DNA of 64,000 bases, taken from positions 186,001 to 250,000 of the forward strand of contig NZ_VDZH01000004.1 of the NCBI RefSeq assembly GCF_007673235.1, written 5' to 3'. The notes beneath the pieces are model-generated. The model was not told the origin of the DNA and made no database searches. It worked only from the letters and a program-made list of their open reading frames with translations. Both the position numbers and the translations under genes were made by a program. The DNA comes from Curtobacterium pusillum. Its GTDB lineage: Bacteria > Actinomycetota > Actinomycetes > Actinomycetales > Microbacteriaceae. This document shows positions 27,996 through 37,795 of this stretch, piece after piece (the stretch's first letter is position 1; each line of letters begins with the position of its first letter).

Positions 27996-28060
27996 GCCGT
28001 TCCGCGCGTAGGAGGCCGTTCCGCGCGTAGGAGGCTTTTCCGCTCGTAGGAAGCCGTTCC
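27996..28060 (+). repeat. 19-bp tandem repeat
   Basis: Three units of 19 bases (27996-28014, 28015-28033 and 28034-28052; unit GCCGTTCCGCGCGTAGGAG), the first two identical. A decayed fourth begins GCCGTTCC at 28053. It is non-coding and lies just after the TetR gene. Confidence 0.8.
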
Positions 28061-28128
28061 TTCCTGCTCCCGACGCGCGATTTCGCTTTCCAGGTCGGCC
28101 GCGATGGGAAGGAAGACGCAACCCCAGA

Positions 28129-28174
28129 GCGGACTGGAGGCGCGTGGCGGCGCCGCCACGGGCCTCCAGTCCGC
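28129..28174. repeat. Inverted pair of CTGGAGGC repeats (hairpin)
   Basis: Arms of 22 bases meet at 28151 with one mismatch (left arm starts GCGGACTGGAGGCGCG). They lie 33 bases before the M3 peptidase start and downstream of tetR, so they could end the tetR transcript. Confidence 0.8.
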
Positions 28175-28207
28175 CCCGCGGTCGCGCAGCGTCCGTAGGG
28201 TGGTGAG

Positions 28208-30235
28208 ATGGCAACCCCGTTCGACGAACCGAGCACTCTCCCCTACGCCCTCCCGCCGTTCCGCGACGTGCGGCTCGAGCACTACCGCCCAGCCTTCGAC
28301 GCAGGCCTCGCCGAGCAGCGCAACGAGGTCGAGGCGATCGCCGCCTCGCCCGAGGACCCGACCTTCGAGAACACCCTCGTGGCACTCGAGCGCACCGGGC
28401 AGCGACTCGCCCGCGTCAGCCACGTGTTCTTCACCCTGTCGTCGGCGGACTCGACGCCGGAGCTGCACGACCTCGAGGCCGAGGTCTCCCCACTCCTCGC
28501 CGCCCACCGCGACGCGATCACCCTCGACAGTCGGCTGTACGCCCGTGTGCGTGCCGTGCACGACGGGCTCGGCGACCGGTCCGACCTCACCGCCGAGGAC
28601 CGCCGCCTGGTCGAGCGGACGCTCACCGAGATGACGCTCGCCGGCGCCGGGCTCGACGACGCCGGGAAGGAGCGCCTGACCGCGATCAACCAGGAGCTCT
28701 CGACGCTCACCACCACGTTCGAGCGGAACCTGCTCGAGGACACGAACGACCTCGCGGTGCACGTGACCGACGAGACCGAGCTGGAGGGCCTCGACGACGG
28801 CGCGAAGTCCGCCGCCGCCGGGGCCGCCGCCGACCGCGGCCTCGAGGGGTGGCTCATCACGCTGCCCCTCTACACCGGGCACCCGTGGCTGTCGTCGCTG
28901 GCGAACCGCGGCCTGCGCGAGCGGGTCATGCGCGCCTCGCAGTCCCGCGGCCGCCGCGGCAACGAGCACGACAACCGCGAGGTCCTGCTCCGCATCGTGC
29001 GGCTCCGCGCCGAGCGTGCCGAGCTCCTCGGCTTCCCGAACCACGCGGCCGTGGTCACCGCCGATGAGACCGCGAAGACGCCCGAGGCCGTCGAGGGACT
29101 CCTCTCGTCCCTCGTGCCGGCAGCGGCGGCGAACGCGGACGACGAACGAGCCGTCCGCTCCCGCACCGTCGGCTTCGACGTCGAGGCCTGGGACTGGGCG
29201 TACGCCACCGAGATCCTGCGCGGCGAGCAGTTCGCCGCCGACAGCTCGGCGCTCCGCCCGTACTTCGAGGCTGACCGGGTCCTGCACGACGGCGTCTTCC
29301 ACGCCGCCGGCGAGCTCTACGGCCTGACCTTCACGGAGCGCCCGGACCTGCACGGCTACAACGACGAGGTCCGCGTATTCGAGGTGCACGGGGCTTCCGG
29401 CGAGGAGGTCGGTCTCTACCTGCTCGACCTGTACACGCGGGACGGCAAGCGCGGCGGCGCGTGGATGAACCCCGTCGTCGAGCAGTCCGCGCTGCTCGGC
29501 ACGCTGCCCGTCGTGGTGAACAACCTCAACGTCGCGAAGCCCGCCGCCGGGTCCCCGACGCTCCTCATCCAGGACGAGGTCGAGACGCTCTTCCACGAGT
29601 TCGGGCACGCGCTGCACGGCCTCATCGCCCGGACGACGTACCCGCGCTTCTCGGGCACGAACGTCGAGCGCGACTTCGTCGAGTTCCCGAGCCAGGTGAA
29701 CGAGATGTGGGTGTCGTGGCCGTCCGTACTGGCGAACTACGCGAAGCACCACGAGACCGGCGCGCCCCTGCCCCCGGAGCTCGTCCTCGGGCTGAGCGAC
29801 TCGGCCGGGTTCAACGAGGGCTTCGCCACCACCGAGTACCTCGCCGCCGCGCTGCTCGACCAGGCGTGGCACCGGCTGTCGGCTGCTTCGGCTGCGGAGG
29901 TCACGGACGTCGAGGCGTTCGAGCGTCAGGCGCTGCAGGACGCCGGCATCGCCGTCGAGGCCGTCCCGCCGCGCTACTCGTCGACGTACTTCGCGCACAC
30001 GTTCTCCGGCGGGTACGACGCCGGGTACTACGGGTACATCTGGTCCGAGGTGCTCGACGCCGACACGGTGGAGTGGTTCCGCGAGCACGGTGGACTCTCT
30101 CGCGAGGCCGGTGCGCGCTTCGCGGAGAAGCTGCTCGGCGTCGGCGGGGCGAAGGACCCGCTCGAGGCCTACCGCGACTTCCGTGGGCGAGACGCCGAGG
30201 TGGGGCCGCTGCTGCGCCGCCGCGGGCTGGAGTAG
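28208..30235 (+). CDS. M3 family oligopeptidase (Dcp / oligopeptidase A type)
   Basis: A 675-residue cytosolic zinc metallopeptidase that trims short peptides. The zinc site is HEFGH at residues 463-467 with the third ligand E492 in DFVEFPSQ, 25 residues after the second His as in E. coli Dcp. The helical N-terminal lid is complete. There is no signal peptide. It probably hydrolyses peptides imported by the two peptide ABC systems in this window, although it is a separate transcription unit. Confidence 0.94.
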   Translation: MATPFDEPSTLPYALPPFRDVRLEHYRPAFDAGLAEQRNEVEAIAASPEDPTFENTLVALERTGQRLARVSHVFFTLSSADSTPELHDLEAEVSPLLAAHRDAITLDSRLYARVRAVHDGLGDRSDLTAEDRRLVERTLTEMTLAGAGLDDAGKERLTAINQELSTLTTTFERNLLEDTNDLAVHVTDETELEGLDDGAKSAAAGAAADRGLEGWLITLPLYTGHPWLSSLANRGLRERVMRASQSRGRRGNEHDNREVLLRIVRLRAERAELLGFPNHAAVVTADETAKTPEAVEGLLSSLVPAAAANADDERAVRSRTVGFDVEAWDWAYATEILRGEQFAADSSALRPYFEADRVLHDGVFHAAGELYGLTFTERPDLHGYNDEVRVFEVHGASGEEVGLYLLDLYTRDGKRGGAWMNPVVEQSALLGTLPVVVNNLNVAKPAAGSPTLLIQDEVETLFHEFGHALHGLIARTTYPRFSGTNVERDFVEFPSQVNEMWVSWPSVLANYAKHHETGAPLPPELVLGLSDSAGFNEGFATTEYLAAALLDQAWHRLSAASAAEVTDVEAFERQALQDAGIAVEAVPPRYSSTYFAHTFSGGYDAGYYGYIWSEVLDADTVEWFREHGGLSREAGARFAEKLLGVGGAKDPLEAYRDFRGRDAEVGPLLRRRGLE

Positions 30236-30303
30236 GCGCGCGGGGGCGCCGGCTCGGGACGAACCAGGCGTCGAACCGCGGGCCGCGCCGACTGCCCCGA
30301 CGA

Positions 30304-30340
30304 CGAAGGGCCCGCACCGACAGACGGTGCGGGCCCTTCG
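30304..30340. terminator. Terminator between M3 peptidase and clpX
   Basis: Perfect 16-bp arms (CGAAGGGCCCGCACCG and its complement) with a 5-base loop, between converging genes. The stem resembles those at 6090-6135 and 33263-33298. Confidence 0.85.
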
Positions 30341-30350
30341 CGGGGGTGGC

Positions 30351-31631
<1,281 letters not shown>

Positions 31632-31781
31632 GTCGGTGCCCTCCCTGGTTGACCGCTGCGATCGCCGGATGCTGCCCAACGACCCATCCGACTGTGCACG
31701 AGCCTAATCGCAACCGATGACACCAGCCGCGACGCCGGGCCGGTTTCGCCCGGCGCGTTCGCCCAGGGCGTTCGATCCTGC

Positions 31782-31813
31782 TACCGTGTCCACGACTTCT
31801 CTACAACTTGTAG
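31782..31813 (+). promoter_or_regulatory. Promoter and possible operator of the copper-type pair
   Basis: TACCGT (31782-31787) is a plausible -10 box. Just after the predicted start lies CTACAACTTGTAG (31801-31813), an interrupted palindrome with TACA/TGTA half-sites. This resembles CopY/BlaI-type operators, whose core is TACAnnTGTA with a different spacer. The regulator is not in the window. Confidence 0.45.
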
Positions 31814-31837
31814 AACTGCAGCTCCGGAAGGAACCCC

Positions 31838-32572
31838 ATGCCCAAGCGTCTCGCCGTCGTCGGCACCGCGACCCTCGGCGTCACCGCGCTCATCGTCCTC
31901 GGCACCGCGGGTGTCGCCAGCGCGCACGTGTCGGCCACCGCCACGTCGACCGCGGCGAACTCGTACACGACCGCGACGTTCTCCCTGCCGCACGGCTGCG
32001 ACGGCTCCCCGACCACGCGGATCGCGTTCGAGGTGCCGGAGTCGATCATCGAGGTCACGCCGACGGTCAACCCGAACTGGACCATCACGAAGACGACCGA
32101 GCCGTACACGAGCGCCTCGGCCGCCACCGACGACGAGTCCGCCGAGGACGCCGGTGAGCGTGTCACGAGCGTCGTCTACACGGCGAAGACCCCGCTCCCC
32201 GCCGACGAGCGCGACACCTTCTCGCTGTCGTTCTCGCTGCCGGACGGCAAGGCGGGCGACCTCGTCGAGTTCCCGGCGATCCAGACCTGCGAGAAGGGGT
32301 CCGTCGAGTGGAACCAGGAGCAGAAGGCCGGCGAAGCCGAGCCCGAGCACCCGGCCCCTTCGATCACCCTGACCGCCGCTGAGACCGCGGGTGACGAGGA
32401 CGGCCACGGCTCCCACGGCGCCGAGGCGACCGAAGCCGCCGCTCCGGCGTCGACCACGCCCGCCGACCCCGACCTGGTCGGCCGCTTCCTGGGCCTCGGT
32501 GGCCTGGTGCTCGGCGCGGTCGCCCTGGTCGTCGCCGTCGCGAACACGCGTCGCCGGAGCGCCTCCAAGTGA
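31838..32572 (+). CDS. YcnI-like copper-binding membrane protein (DUF1775)
   Basis: A 244-residue exported protein. A Sec signal ends at VASA, leaving His as the second mature residue, which in the YcnI family is a copper ligand. The DUF1775 domain spans about residues 30-165, with a conserved-type Trp in SVEWNQ. A His/Asp/Glu-rich linker (GDEDGHGSHGAE) and a C-terminal membrane helix with a basic tail follow. It overlaps copC by 4 bases. The likely role is extracellular copper handling or delivery. Confidence 0.88.
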   Translation: MPKRLAVVGTATLGVTALIVLGTAGVASAHVSATATSTAANSYTTATFSLPHGCDGSPTTRIAFEVPESIIEVTPTVNPNWTITKTTEPYTSASAATDDESAEDAGERVTSVVYTAKTPLPADERDTFSLSFSLPDGKAGDLVEFPAIQTCEKGSVEWNQEQKAGEAEPEHPAPSITLTAAETAGDEDGHGSHGAEATEAAAPASTTPADPDLVGRFLGLGGLVLGAVALVVAVANTRRRSASK

Positions 32573-33240
32573 CCGAGCGCGACGCACGTCGTGCGCGGGC
32601 CGGTCGACGGGCCTGGAGGCTCGTGGCCGGGATCGCCGCGGCCGTCGCCGTCGCGGGCGGTTCCGTCCTCGGACTCGCCGGTCCGGCCAGCGCGCACAAC
32701 TACATGGTCGCCTCGACCCCGAAGGTCGACGGCACCCTGACCTCGCTGCCCGACGCGTTCGAGATCACCACGAACGACAAGCTGCTCGACATCGGCGGCT
32801 CGGACGCCGGGTTCGCGTACCGGATCGTCGGGCCGGACGGAGAGTACTACGAGGACGGCTGCCTCGACGTCGACGGCCCGTCCATGACCACGAAGGCCGC
32901 CCTCGGCGACTCGGGCAAGTACACCGTCGAGTGGCAGATCGTCTCCGCCGACGGCCACACCGTGTCCGACGAGTACGCGTTCACGTGGGACGCCCCGGCC
33001 GGCTTCACGCCCGCGAAGGGTGCGGCGAAGCCCCCGGTGTGCGCCACTGCGGGGAGCGACGCCAGCGCGAACGCGAGCGCCGACACCACGGGCACCGCTT
33101 CGGGGAACGGTGACTCGGCCGCGTCCGACGCTCTCTGGATCGGAGCCGGGGGCATCGTCCTGGTCGGCGTGGTCGTCGCCGTCCTGCTGCTCCTCCGCCG
33201 TCGTCCCGCCCCCGCGGCGGACGACACCGACGAGGACTGA
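32569..33240 (+). CDS. copC: CopC domain copper-binding membrane protein
   Basis: A 223-residue protein. The signal peptide ends at PASA, so the mature N-terminal residue is His of HNYMVASTP, the usual Cu(II) ligand of CopC. A second His motif, DGHTVSDEY, lies at the end of the domain. A Ser/Ala/Thr-rich linker and a C-terminal membrane helix follow. The GTG overlaps the ycnI stop by 4 bases, so the two form one unit. A CTGGAGGC-like repeat (32610-32623) is read within the signal-peptide N-region. Confidence 0.88.
   Translation: MTERDARRARAGRRAWRLVAGIAAAVAVAGGSVLGLAGPASAHNYMVASTPKVDGTLTSLPDAFEITTNDKLLDIGGSDAGFAYRIVGPDGEYYEDGCLDVDGPSMTTKAALGDSGKYTVEWQIVSADGHTVSDEYAFTWDAPAGFTPAKGAAKPPVCATAGSDASANASADTTGTASGNGDSAASDALWIGAGGIVLVGVVVAVLLLLRRRPAPAADDTDED
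32610..32623 (+). repeat. CTGGAGGC-like repeat in the copC signal peptide region
   Basis: GGCCTGGAGGCTCG, translated within RRAWRLVAG. The last bases differ from the consensus. Confidence 0.55.
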
Positions 33241-33262
33241 CGCACCGGGAACACCACGCACG

Positions 33263-33298
33263 ACGAAGGCCCCGCACCGATCGGTGCGGGGCCTTCGT
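33263..33298. terminator. Bidirectional terminator between copC and clpP2
   Basis: A perfect 36-bp palindrome centred at 33280/33281 (arm ACGAAGGCCCCGCACCGA) between converging genes. Confidence 0.88.
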
Positions 33299-33317
33299 GC
33301 GTTGCGGGTCGTCGGTC

Positions 33318-33977
33318 TTACTTGACGAGCGCCGGCAGGTTCTTACGGCTCGTGAGGACCTGGTCGATCAGGCCGTACTCGAGGGCTTCCTCGGCGGACA
33401 TGATCTTGTCGCGCTCGATGTCGTTGTTGACCTGCTCCGGCGTGCGGTTCGAGTGCTTCGACAGCGTCTCCTCGAGCCAGGTGCGCATGCGGAGGATCTC
33501 CGCCGCCTGGATCTCGATGTCGGACGCCTGACCGCCACCCTGCTGGGTCGCGGGCTGGTGGATGAGCACGCGGGCGTTCGGCAGCGCCAGACGCTTGCCG
33601 GGGGTACCGGCAGCGAGGAGCACCGACGCGGCCGAAGCGGCCTGACCGAGGCAGACCGTCTGGATCTGCGGACGGATGTACTGCATCGTGTCGTAGATCG
33701 CCGTCATCGCGGTGAACGAGCCACCGGGCGAGTTGATGTACATCACGATGTCGCGGTCCGGGTCCATCGACTCGAGCACGAGCAGCTGCGCCATGACGTC
33801 GTCCGCCGAGGCGTCGTCGACCTGGACGCCGAGGAACACGATGCGGTCCTCGAACAGCTTCGCGTAGGGGTCCTGCCGCTTGTAGCCGTAGGCCGTGCGC
33901 TCTTCGAAGCTCGGCAGGATGTACCGATCAGTGGGGGCCGGGACGTTCTGCGCGCCACCGAGCATGGGGAGATGCAT
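33318..33977 (-). CDS. clpP2: ATP-dependent Clp protease proteolytic subunit (ClpP2)
   Basis: A 219-residue serine protease subunit. The catalytic Ser is S115 in GQAASAAS and the His is H140 in LIHQP; the oxyanion NSPGGS motif is at residues 82-87. The N-terminus carries a 40-residue extension with [12 protein letters not shown]. It lies 29 bases after clpP1. In Actinobacteria ClpP1 and ClpP2 form a mixed 14-mer, and ClpP2 is the ring that docks ClpX. Confidence 0.95.
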   Translation of the reverse strand: MHLPMLGGAQNVPAPTDRYILPSFEERTAYGYKRQDPYAKLFEDRIVFLGVQVDDASADDVMAQLLVLESMDPDRDIVMYINSPGGSFTAMTAIYDTMQYIRPQIQTVCLGQAASAASVLLAAGTPGKRLALPNARVLIHQPATQQGGGQASDIEIQAAEILRMRTWLEETLSKHSNRTPEQVNNDIERDKIMSAEEALEYGLIDQVLTSRKNLPALVK

Positions 33978-34006
33978 TCTCGTTTCCTTTTCTTCGGTGG
34001 GTCGGG

Positions 34007-34636
34007 TCAGGACTGGGCGTCGGGCTCGGCCGCTGCGGTGGGGGTCTCGCCGTCGGCGACGGTGCCACCGCCGCCGATGACCTCGGCGCTCGACGCGCGG
34101 AGGTGGTCGACGAAGCCGTACTCGAGGGCTTCCTGCGCCGTGAACCAGTTGTCGCGGTCGTTGTCCTTGAGGATCTGCTCGATCGACTTGCCGGTCTGCT
34201 CCGCCGTGAGCTCGGCCATCCGCTGCTTCATGTCGAGGATGACCTTCGCCTGCGTCTGGATGTCGGCAGCCGTCCCACCGAAGCCACCCGACGGCTGGTG
34301 CAGGAGCACGCGGGCGTTCGGTGTGATGTAGCGCTTGCCCGGGGTGCCGGACGAGAGCAGGAACTGCCCCATCGAGGCGGCGAGGCCGATGCCCACCGTG
34401 ACGATGTCGTTCGGCACGAACTGCATCGTGTCGTAGATCGCCATGCCGGCGGTGATCGAGCCACCGGGCGAGTTGATGTAGAGGTAGATGTCCTTCTCAG
34501 GGTCCTCGGCGGCGAGCAGCAGCAGCTTGGCTGCGATCTCGTTCGAGTTGTCGTCGCGGACCTCGGAGCCGAGCCACACGATCCGGTCTCTCAGAAGGCG
34601 GTCAAAAACACTGGGGTTCAGTGTTGCTTCGGCCAT
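34007..34636 (-). CDS. clpP1: ATP-dependent Clp protease proteolytic subunit (ClpP1)
   Basis: A 209-residue partner of ClpP2. Catalytic Ser is S88 in GLAASMG and His is H113 in LLHQP; NSPGGS is at residues 55-60. ATG at 34636 has GGGAG upstream, and the longer frame runs through promoter DNA. The acidic C-terminal tail is of normal size. It starts the clpP1-clpP2 operon after the hairpin that follows tig. Confidence 0.96.
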   Translation of the reverse strand: MAEATLNPSVFDRLLRDRIVWLGSEVRDDNSNEIAAKLLLLAAEDPEKDIYLYINSPGGSITAGMAIYDTMQFVPNDIVTVGIGLAASMGQFLLSSGTPGKRYITPNARVLLHQPSGGFGGTAADIQTQAKVILDMKQRMAELTAEQTGKSIEQILKDNDRDNWFTAQEALEYGFVDHLRASSAEVIGGGGTVADGETPTAAAEPDAQS

Positions 34637-34703
34637 GGAAAAGCTCCCGTTCAGTTGTCGCTTGTTGTCGAACTTATCGGTTGCAACGCACCACTTCGCG
34701 TCT

Positions 34704-34718
34704 GTTCGCTGTCGGCAA
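34704..34718 (-). promoter_or_regulatory. Possible ClgR-type site upstream of clpP1
   Basis: GTTCGCTGTCGGCAA resembles the ClgR box described for actinobacterial clp promoters (GTTCGC, 4-5 bases, GCGAAC-like half). Only the left half fits well. It lies about 70 bases before the clpP1 start. No ClgR gene is in the window. Confidence 0.3.
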
Positions 34719-34737
34719 TGCGGGTGGCCCACAAACG

Positions 34738-34777
34738 GACTGGAGGCGCGGTGCCAGCTGGCACCGCGCCTCCAGTC
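34738..34777. repeat. Perfect inverted pair of CTGGAGGC repeats after tig
   Basis: A perfect 40-bp palindrome (arm GACTGGAGGCGCGGTGCCAG) 17 bases after the tig stop codon and before the clpP1 promoter. It fits the position and stem strength of a tig terminator and is built from two facing copies of the dispersed repeat. Confidence 0.88.
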
Positions 34778-34794
34778 AGAGAGGTGGTCGCGGA

Positions 34795-36102
34795 CTACTC
34801 CGCGGCCTCCGCGGGGGTCTGCGCGACGCCCGCCGTGAAGGCGGAGAGGTCGACGTCGTCACCGTTGGAGTCCTTGACGGTCACCTTGGCGAGGACGGTC
34901 GCGACGGCCTTCGAACGGGCCACCTCGCCGACCATGCCCGGGATCTGCCCGTTCTGGTCGATCACCTTGATGAACTCGCCCGGCTCCATGCCGTACTGCG
35001 CAGCAGCCTGGATGAGGTACTGCGTGAGCTCCTCCTGCGAGACCTGGATCTCTTCCTTCTCGGCGATCGAGTCGAGGAGGATCTGCGAGCGGAAGGCCTT
35101 CTCGCTGGACTCGGAGACCTCCTTGCGGTGCTCGTCGTCCTCCAGACGGTTCTCCTGCTCGAGGTGACGGTGCACCTCGTCCTCGATGAGCTTCTCCGAG
35201 ATCGGGATGTTGACGTCCTCGATGAGCTTCTCGACGAGCTTGTCGCGAGCCGCGGCGCCCTGACCGAAGGTCTTGGACTTCGCGATCTGCTCCTTGAGGT
35301 CCGCCTTGAGCTCGTCGATCGTGTCGAACTGGCTGGCGATCTGCGCGAACTCGTCGTCGGCCTCGGGGAGCTCGCGCTCCTTGACGGCGGTGACGGTCAC
35401 GGCGATCTGGGCGATCTCGCCTTCGCGGTCGCCACCGACGAGCTTCGACTCGAAGGTGGTGGACTCGCCGGCAGTGAGGGACTCGAGTGCCTCGTCGACA
35501 CCCTCGAGCAGGTCGCCCGAACCGATCTCGTAGGAGACGCCGGTGGCCGAGTCGACCTCGTCGTCGCCGATGGTCGCGGTGAGGTCGATCTGCGCGAAGT
35601 CGCCCGTGGTCGCCGGACGGTCGACCGTCACGAGCGTGCCGAAGCGGGTGCGGAGGTTCTGCAGCTCTTCTTCGATCTCGTCGTCCGACACCTCGACGGC
35701 GTCGACGGTGAGCTCGTACTTGTCGTACTCCGGCAGGTCGAACTCCGGACGCACGTCCACCTCGAAGGTGAGGACGAGGTCGCCCGTGAAGTCCTTGACG
35801 TTCGGGAGCTCGGAGACGTCCGCCTCGGCACGGCCGAGGATGCGCAGCTCCTGCTCCTCCACCGCCTGGCGGTAGAAGTTGTCGATCGCGTCGCCGACGG
35901 CGTGGTTCAGGACCTCGCCGCGGCCGACACGCTGGTCGACGATCGCCGGCGGGACCTTGCCCTTGCGGAAGCCGGGGATGTTGATCTGCTCGGCGATGTG
36001 CTTGTACGCGTGGTCGATGCTCGGCTTGAGATCTTCCGGCGTCACGTTCACGGTGAGCTTGACGCGGGTGTCGCTCACCTTGTCGACGGTGCTGGTGGCC
36101 AA
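34795..36102 (-). CDS. tig: Trigger factor
   Basis: A 435-residue ribosome-associated chaperone and prolyl isomerase. The ribosome-docking loop GFRKGKVP is at residues 44-51. The FKBP-like domain (about 155-240) and the helical arms follow. The ATG is preceded by AGGAG-type sequence. It sits upstream of clpP1 on the same strand in the common tig-clpP order, and a tRNA-Pro gene lies just before it. Confidence 0.97.
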   Translation of the reverse strand: MATSTVDKVSDTRVKLTVNVTPEDLKPSIDHAYKHIAEQINIPGFRKGKVPPAIVDQRVGRGEVLNHAVGDAIDNFYRQAVEEQELRILGRAEADVSELPNVKDFTGDLVLTFEVDVRPEFDLPEYDKYELTVDAVEVSDDEIEEELQNLRTRFGTLVTVDRPATTGDFAQIDLTATIGDDEVDSATGVSYEIGSGDLLEGVDEALESLTAGESTTFESKLVGGDREGEIAQIAVTVTAVKERELPEADDEFAQIASQFDTIDELKADLKEQIAKSKTFGQGAAARDKLVEKLIEDVNIPISEKLIEDEVHRHLEQENRLEDDEHRKEVSESSEKAFRSQILLDSIAEKEEIQVSQEELTQYLIQAAAQYGMEPGEFIKVIDQNGQIPGMVGEVARSKAVATVLAKVTVKDSNGDDVDLSAFTAGVAQTPAEAAE

Positions 36103-36141
36103 GGGATGTTCTCCTGTTGGTTGACGTTCGTGTGGTCCTGG

Positions 36142-36215
36142 TCGGGGCGACAGGATTTGAACCTGCGACCTCCCGCTCCCAAAGCGGGCGCTCTACCAAG
36201 CTGAGCTACGCCCCG
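36142..36215 (-). tRNA. tRNA-Pro (anticodon TGG)
   Basis: A 74-base cloverleaf without encoded CCA. The acceptor stem is CGGGGCG with CGCCCCG and discriminator A. The D-arm has AGCTCAGCTTGGTAGAGC. The anticodon loop is TTTGGGA between CCCGC and GCGGG, and the T-loop is GGTTCAAATCC. Confidence 0.95.
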
Positions 36216-36272
36216 TTTGACTGAGCCAGGGTGTCCGCGCGCGCCGGACGGGCGCACGGGACGCCGATGAGT

Positions 36273-36596
36273 CTAGCGGTCCCCCGGCGCACGGTTCCCG
36301 GCAGGTTCGGAGCCGTCGTCGCCGTCGCCGAGTGCGCGTCGTCGCAGGCCCTTCCGCCACTGCACGCCGACCGCCACCTGGACGCCGAGCGCGGCCACCA
36401 CGAAGAGCACCCCGACGACGATCCGCCAGACGTGCAGGAGCGCGTGCGCGGGCTGTCCCTGGGGATCCCCGAACAGCTCCGGGCGCATCGAGAACACGAC
36501 CGCGGCGAGGACCACCAGCACGTACGAGACGACCCGCGACCGTTTGATCCGCCGGGCATCGGCGTCGGTCGGTGGGAGCGTCACACGGGGTGGCAT
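36273..36596 (-). CDS. Small two-helix membrane protein
   Basis: A 107-residue protein of unknown function. Two membrane helices are visible (about residues 25-43 and 55-78). A basic head (ARRIKRSR) precedes the first helix, and RKGLRRRALGDGDDG plus an acidic/Pro tail follows the second. ATG at 36596 is the start that does not run into the divergent tRNA-Gly gene. No family is recognised. Confidence 0.65.
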   Translation of the reverse strand: MPPRVTLPPTDADARRIKRSRVVSYVLVVLAAVVFSMRPELFGDPQGQPAHALLHVWRIVVGVLFVVAALGVQVAVGVQWRKGLRRRALGDGDDGSEPAGNRAPGDR

Positions 36597-36649
36597 GTCG
36601 GTGCTCGTTCGTCCGCTACGATGGTCGGGCTGCGACACGTGCGCAGCGC

Positions 36650-36720
36650 GGGGATGTAGCTCAATGGTAGAGCCCCAGTCTTCCAAACTGGCCACGCGGG
36701 TTCGATTCCCGTCATCCCCT
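36650..36720 (+). tRNA. tRNA-Gly (anticodon TCC)
   Basis: A 71-base cloverleaf with acceptor stem GGGGATG / CATCCCC, discriminator T (usual for bacterial tRNA-Gly), and D-arm TAGCTCAATGGTAGAGC. The anticodon loop is CTTCCAA between CCAGT and ACTGG. The T-arm is GCGGGTTCGATTCCCGT. No CCA is encoded. A TACGAT -10-like box lies at 36617-36622. Confidence 0.95.
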
Positions 36721-36738
36721 CCACCTCCCCGTCGGCGT

Positions 36739-37029
36739 TCACGGACCACCGAGTTCGAGGGTCACCGTCGGCACGTCTCCGAGTTCGACTCCCGCACGCT
36801 TGCGTTCAGCGGCCCGCAACGGCACGAGGTACCCGCCGCCCTTCGGGAAGAGCGAGGTCGTCCACGTCACCCGGCCGATCGTCACCCGTGCCGGGATCAC
36901 GCCCCAGCCGTACGTCAGCATCGGTGCGAGCTCGTGGATGACCTCAGCAGCGTCCGGAGGCACGACCGCGTAGAAGAACGGCGCCGGACCCCGCCACTCG
37001 ATGACCTCGCCGCTGAACTCGAGTTCCAC
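36739..37029 (-). CDS. DUF1905 family protein
   Basis: A 96-residue single-domain protein. FSGEVIEWRGPAPFFYAVVP and SLFPKGGGYLVPLRAAER match the pattern of DUF1905 (a small beta-barrel-like domain of unknown function, sometimes fused to YdeI-type domains). GTG at 37029 gives a complete domain. It converges on the tRNA-Gly gene. Codon use is as in its neighbours. Confidence 0.8.
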   Translation of the reverse strand: MELEFSGEVIEWRGPAPFFYAVVPPDAAEVIHELAPMLTYGWGVIPARVTIGRVTWTTSLFPKGGGYLVPLRAAERKRAGVELGDVPTVTLELGGP

Positions 37030-37055
37030 GCCGCGATCGTACGACCTCGAGCCGC

Positions 37056-37376
37056 TCAGACCGCCGTAGTGTGCGCTTCCTCGACTTCCTGACGCAGCAT
37101 CCGGTAATGCCGCTCCCATCCAGGAGTCCCCCGTCCCGCGGCGTGCAGCGCGGTCCGTACTGCGCCGAGCGCCAGGTCGAGGGCGCCGAACTCGTCGGCC
37201 GCAGTGACTCCGATCGAGAAGGTGAGCGTCCCGGCGCCGAGGTCGGCAGCGAGGTCCTGGTCGTGGAGGTCCTCGAGCTCGAAGAGCGCCTCCGCGATGG
37301 CGTCGAAGTCCGTCGCGACGTCGTCCGGGTCGTCGAGCTGCGCCACGCATTCCACGCGCACGGTGTAGTTCGTCAT
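37056..37376 (-). CDS. Unknown protein, partner of the HicA-like gene
   Basis: A 106-residue acidic protein. It opens with MTNYTVRVECVAQLDD, a beta-strand-rich start that recalls HicB-like or ACT-like folds. It is rich in Asp/Ala/Leu and ends in a basic helix (WERHYRMLRQEVEEAH). No HicB motif with a DNA-binding C-terminus is certain. Its ATG overlaps the stop of the upstream small gene by 4 bases, so the two are made together. An antitoxin-like role is only a hypothesis. Confidence 0.6.
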   Translation of the reverse strand: MTNYTVRVECVAQLDDPDDVATDFDAIAEALFELEDLHDQDLAADLGAGTLTFSIGVTAADEFGALDLALGAVRTALHAAGRGTPGWERHYRMLRQEVEEAHTTAV

Positions 37377-37597
37377 GACGTTCTCCTGTCCCAGCAAGCC
37401 AAGCGGGCGAACCGATACTTCAGATGTACAACGTACCAGGGGTCCGATGGGGTCATGTGGACCGTGTGCAGGTGGTCTCCGCACGGGCAGTACGCCTTGT
37501 AGTACTTGCGCCCCTTCTCGAACCGCCAGCCACGCGCCTCGGCGTCCCGCATGACGCCTTCGATGTCCTTCTTGGGATGTCGTGGTCGCTGAACCAT
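37373..37597 (-). CDS. HicA-like small protein
   Basis: A 74-residue basic protein. The order helix, strand, Gly-rich turn, strand (IEGVMRDAEARGWRFEKGRK), then CPCGDHLHTVHMTPSDP and a C-terminal helix, resembles the short dsRBD-like fold of HicA mRNA interferases. The His in DHLHTVHM is a candidate for the catalytic His. The Cys pair in CPCGDH is unusual for HicA. ATG at 37597 follows GGGAGG by five bases; a GTG two codons earlier overlaps that site. Confidence 0.55.
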   Translation of the reverse strand: MVQRPRHPKKDIEGVMRDAEARGWRFEKGRKYYKAYCPCGDHLHTVHMTPSDPWYVVHLKYRFARLACWDRRTS

Positions 37598-37729
37598 CGC
37601 CACCTCCCTTCCACGATCTCGACGCTAGGGAGGAGCACGACGACCTAGGAGGGCGATCGCCCGAGCCGTGGAGAACTCCGCCGCCGCTCGCCTTGTGGAG
37701 GAACAGCGGGGGCGAGCCACGAGGCGGAC

Positions 37730-37772
37730 GTGCCCCGCGCCTCCAGGCCGATGCCGAGGAGACGCGGGGCAC
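37730..37772 (-). terminator. Hairpin with a CTGGAGGC repeat in its loop, after the Endo H gene
   Basis: Ten-base arms GTGCCCCGCG (37730-37739) and CGCGGGGCAC (37763-37772). The reverse-oriented repeat CCGCGCCTCCAGGCC (37735-37749) spans the left arm and loop. It lies 24 bases beyond the stop of the Endo H-type gene and would end the carbohydrate operon. Confidence 0.65.
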
Positions 37773-37795
37773 GAGCCGCCGCTGCGGGCGCGACG

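Noticed and set aside
36142-36720. tRNA-Pro and tRNA-Gly as integration sites of a mobile island
   Set aside because: No integrase, no repeated tRNA end nearby and no change in codon use around them.
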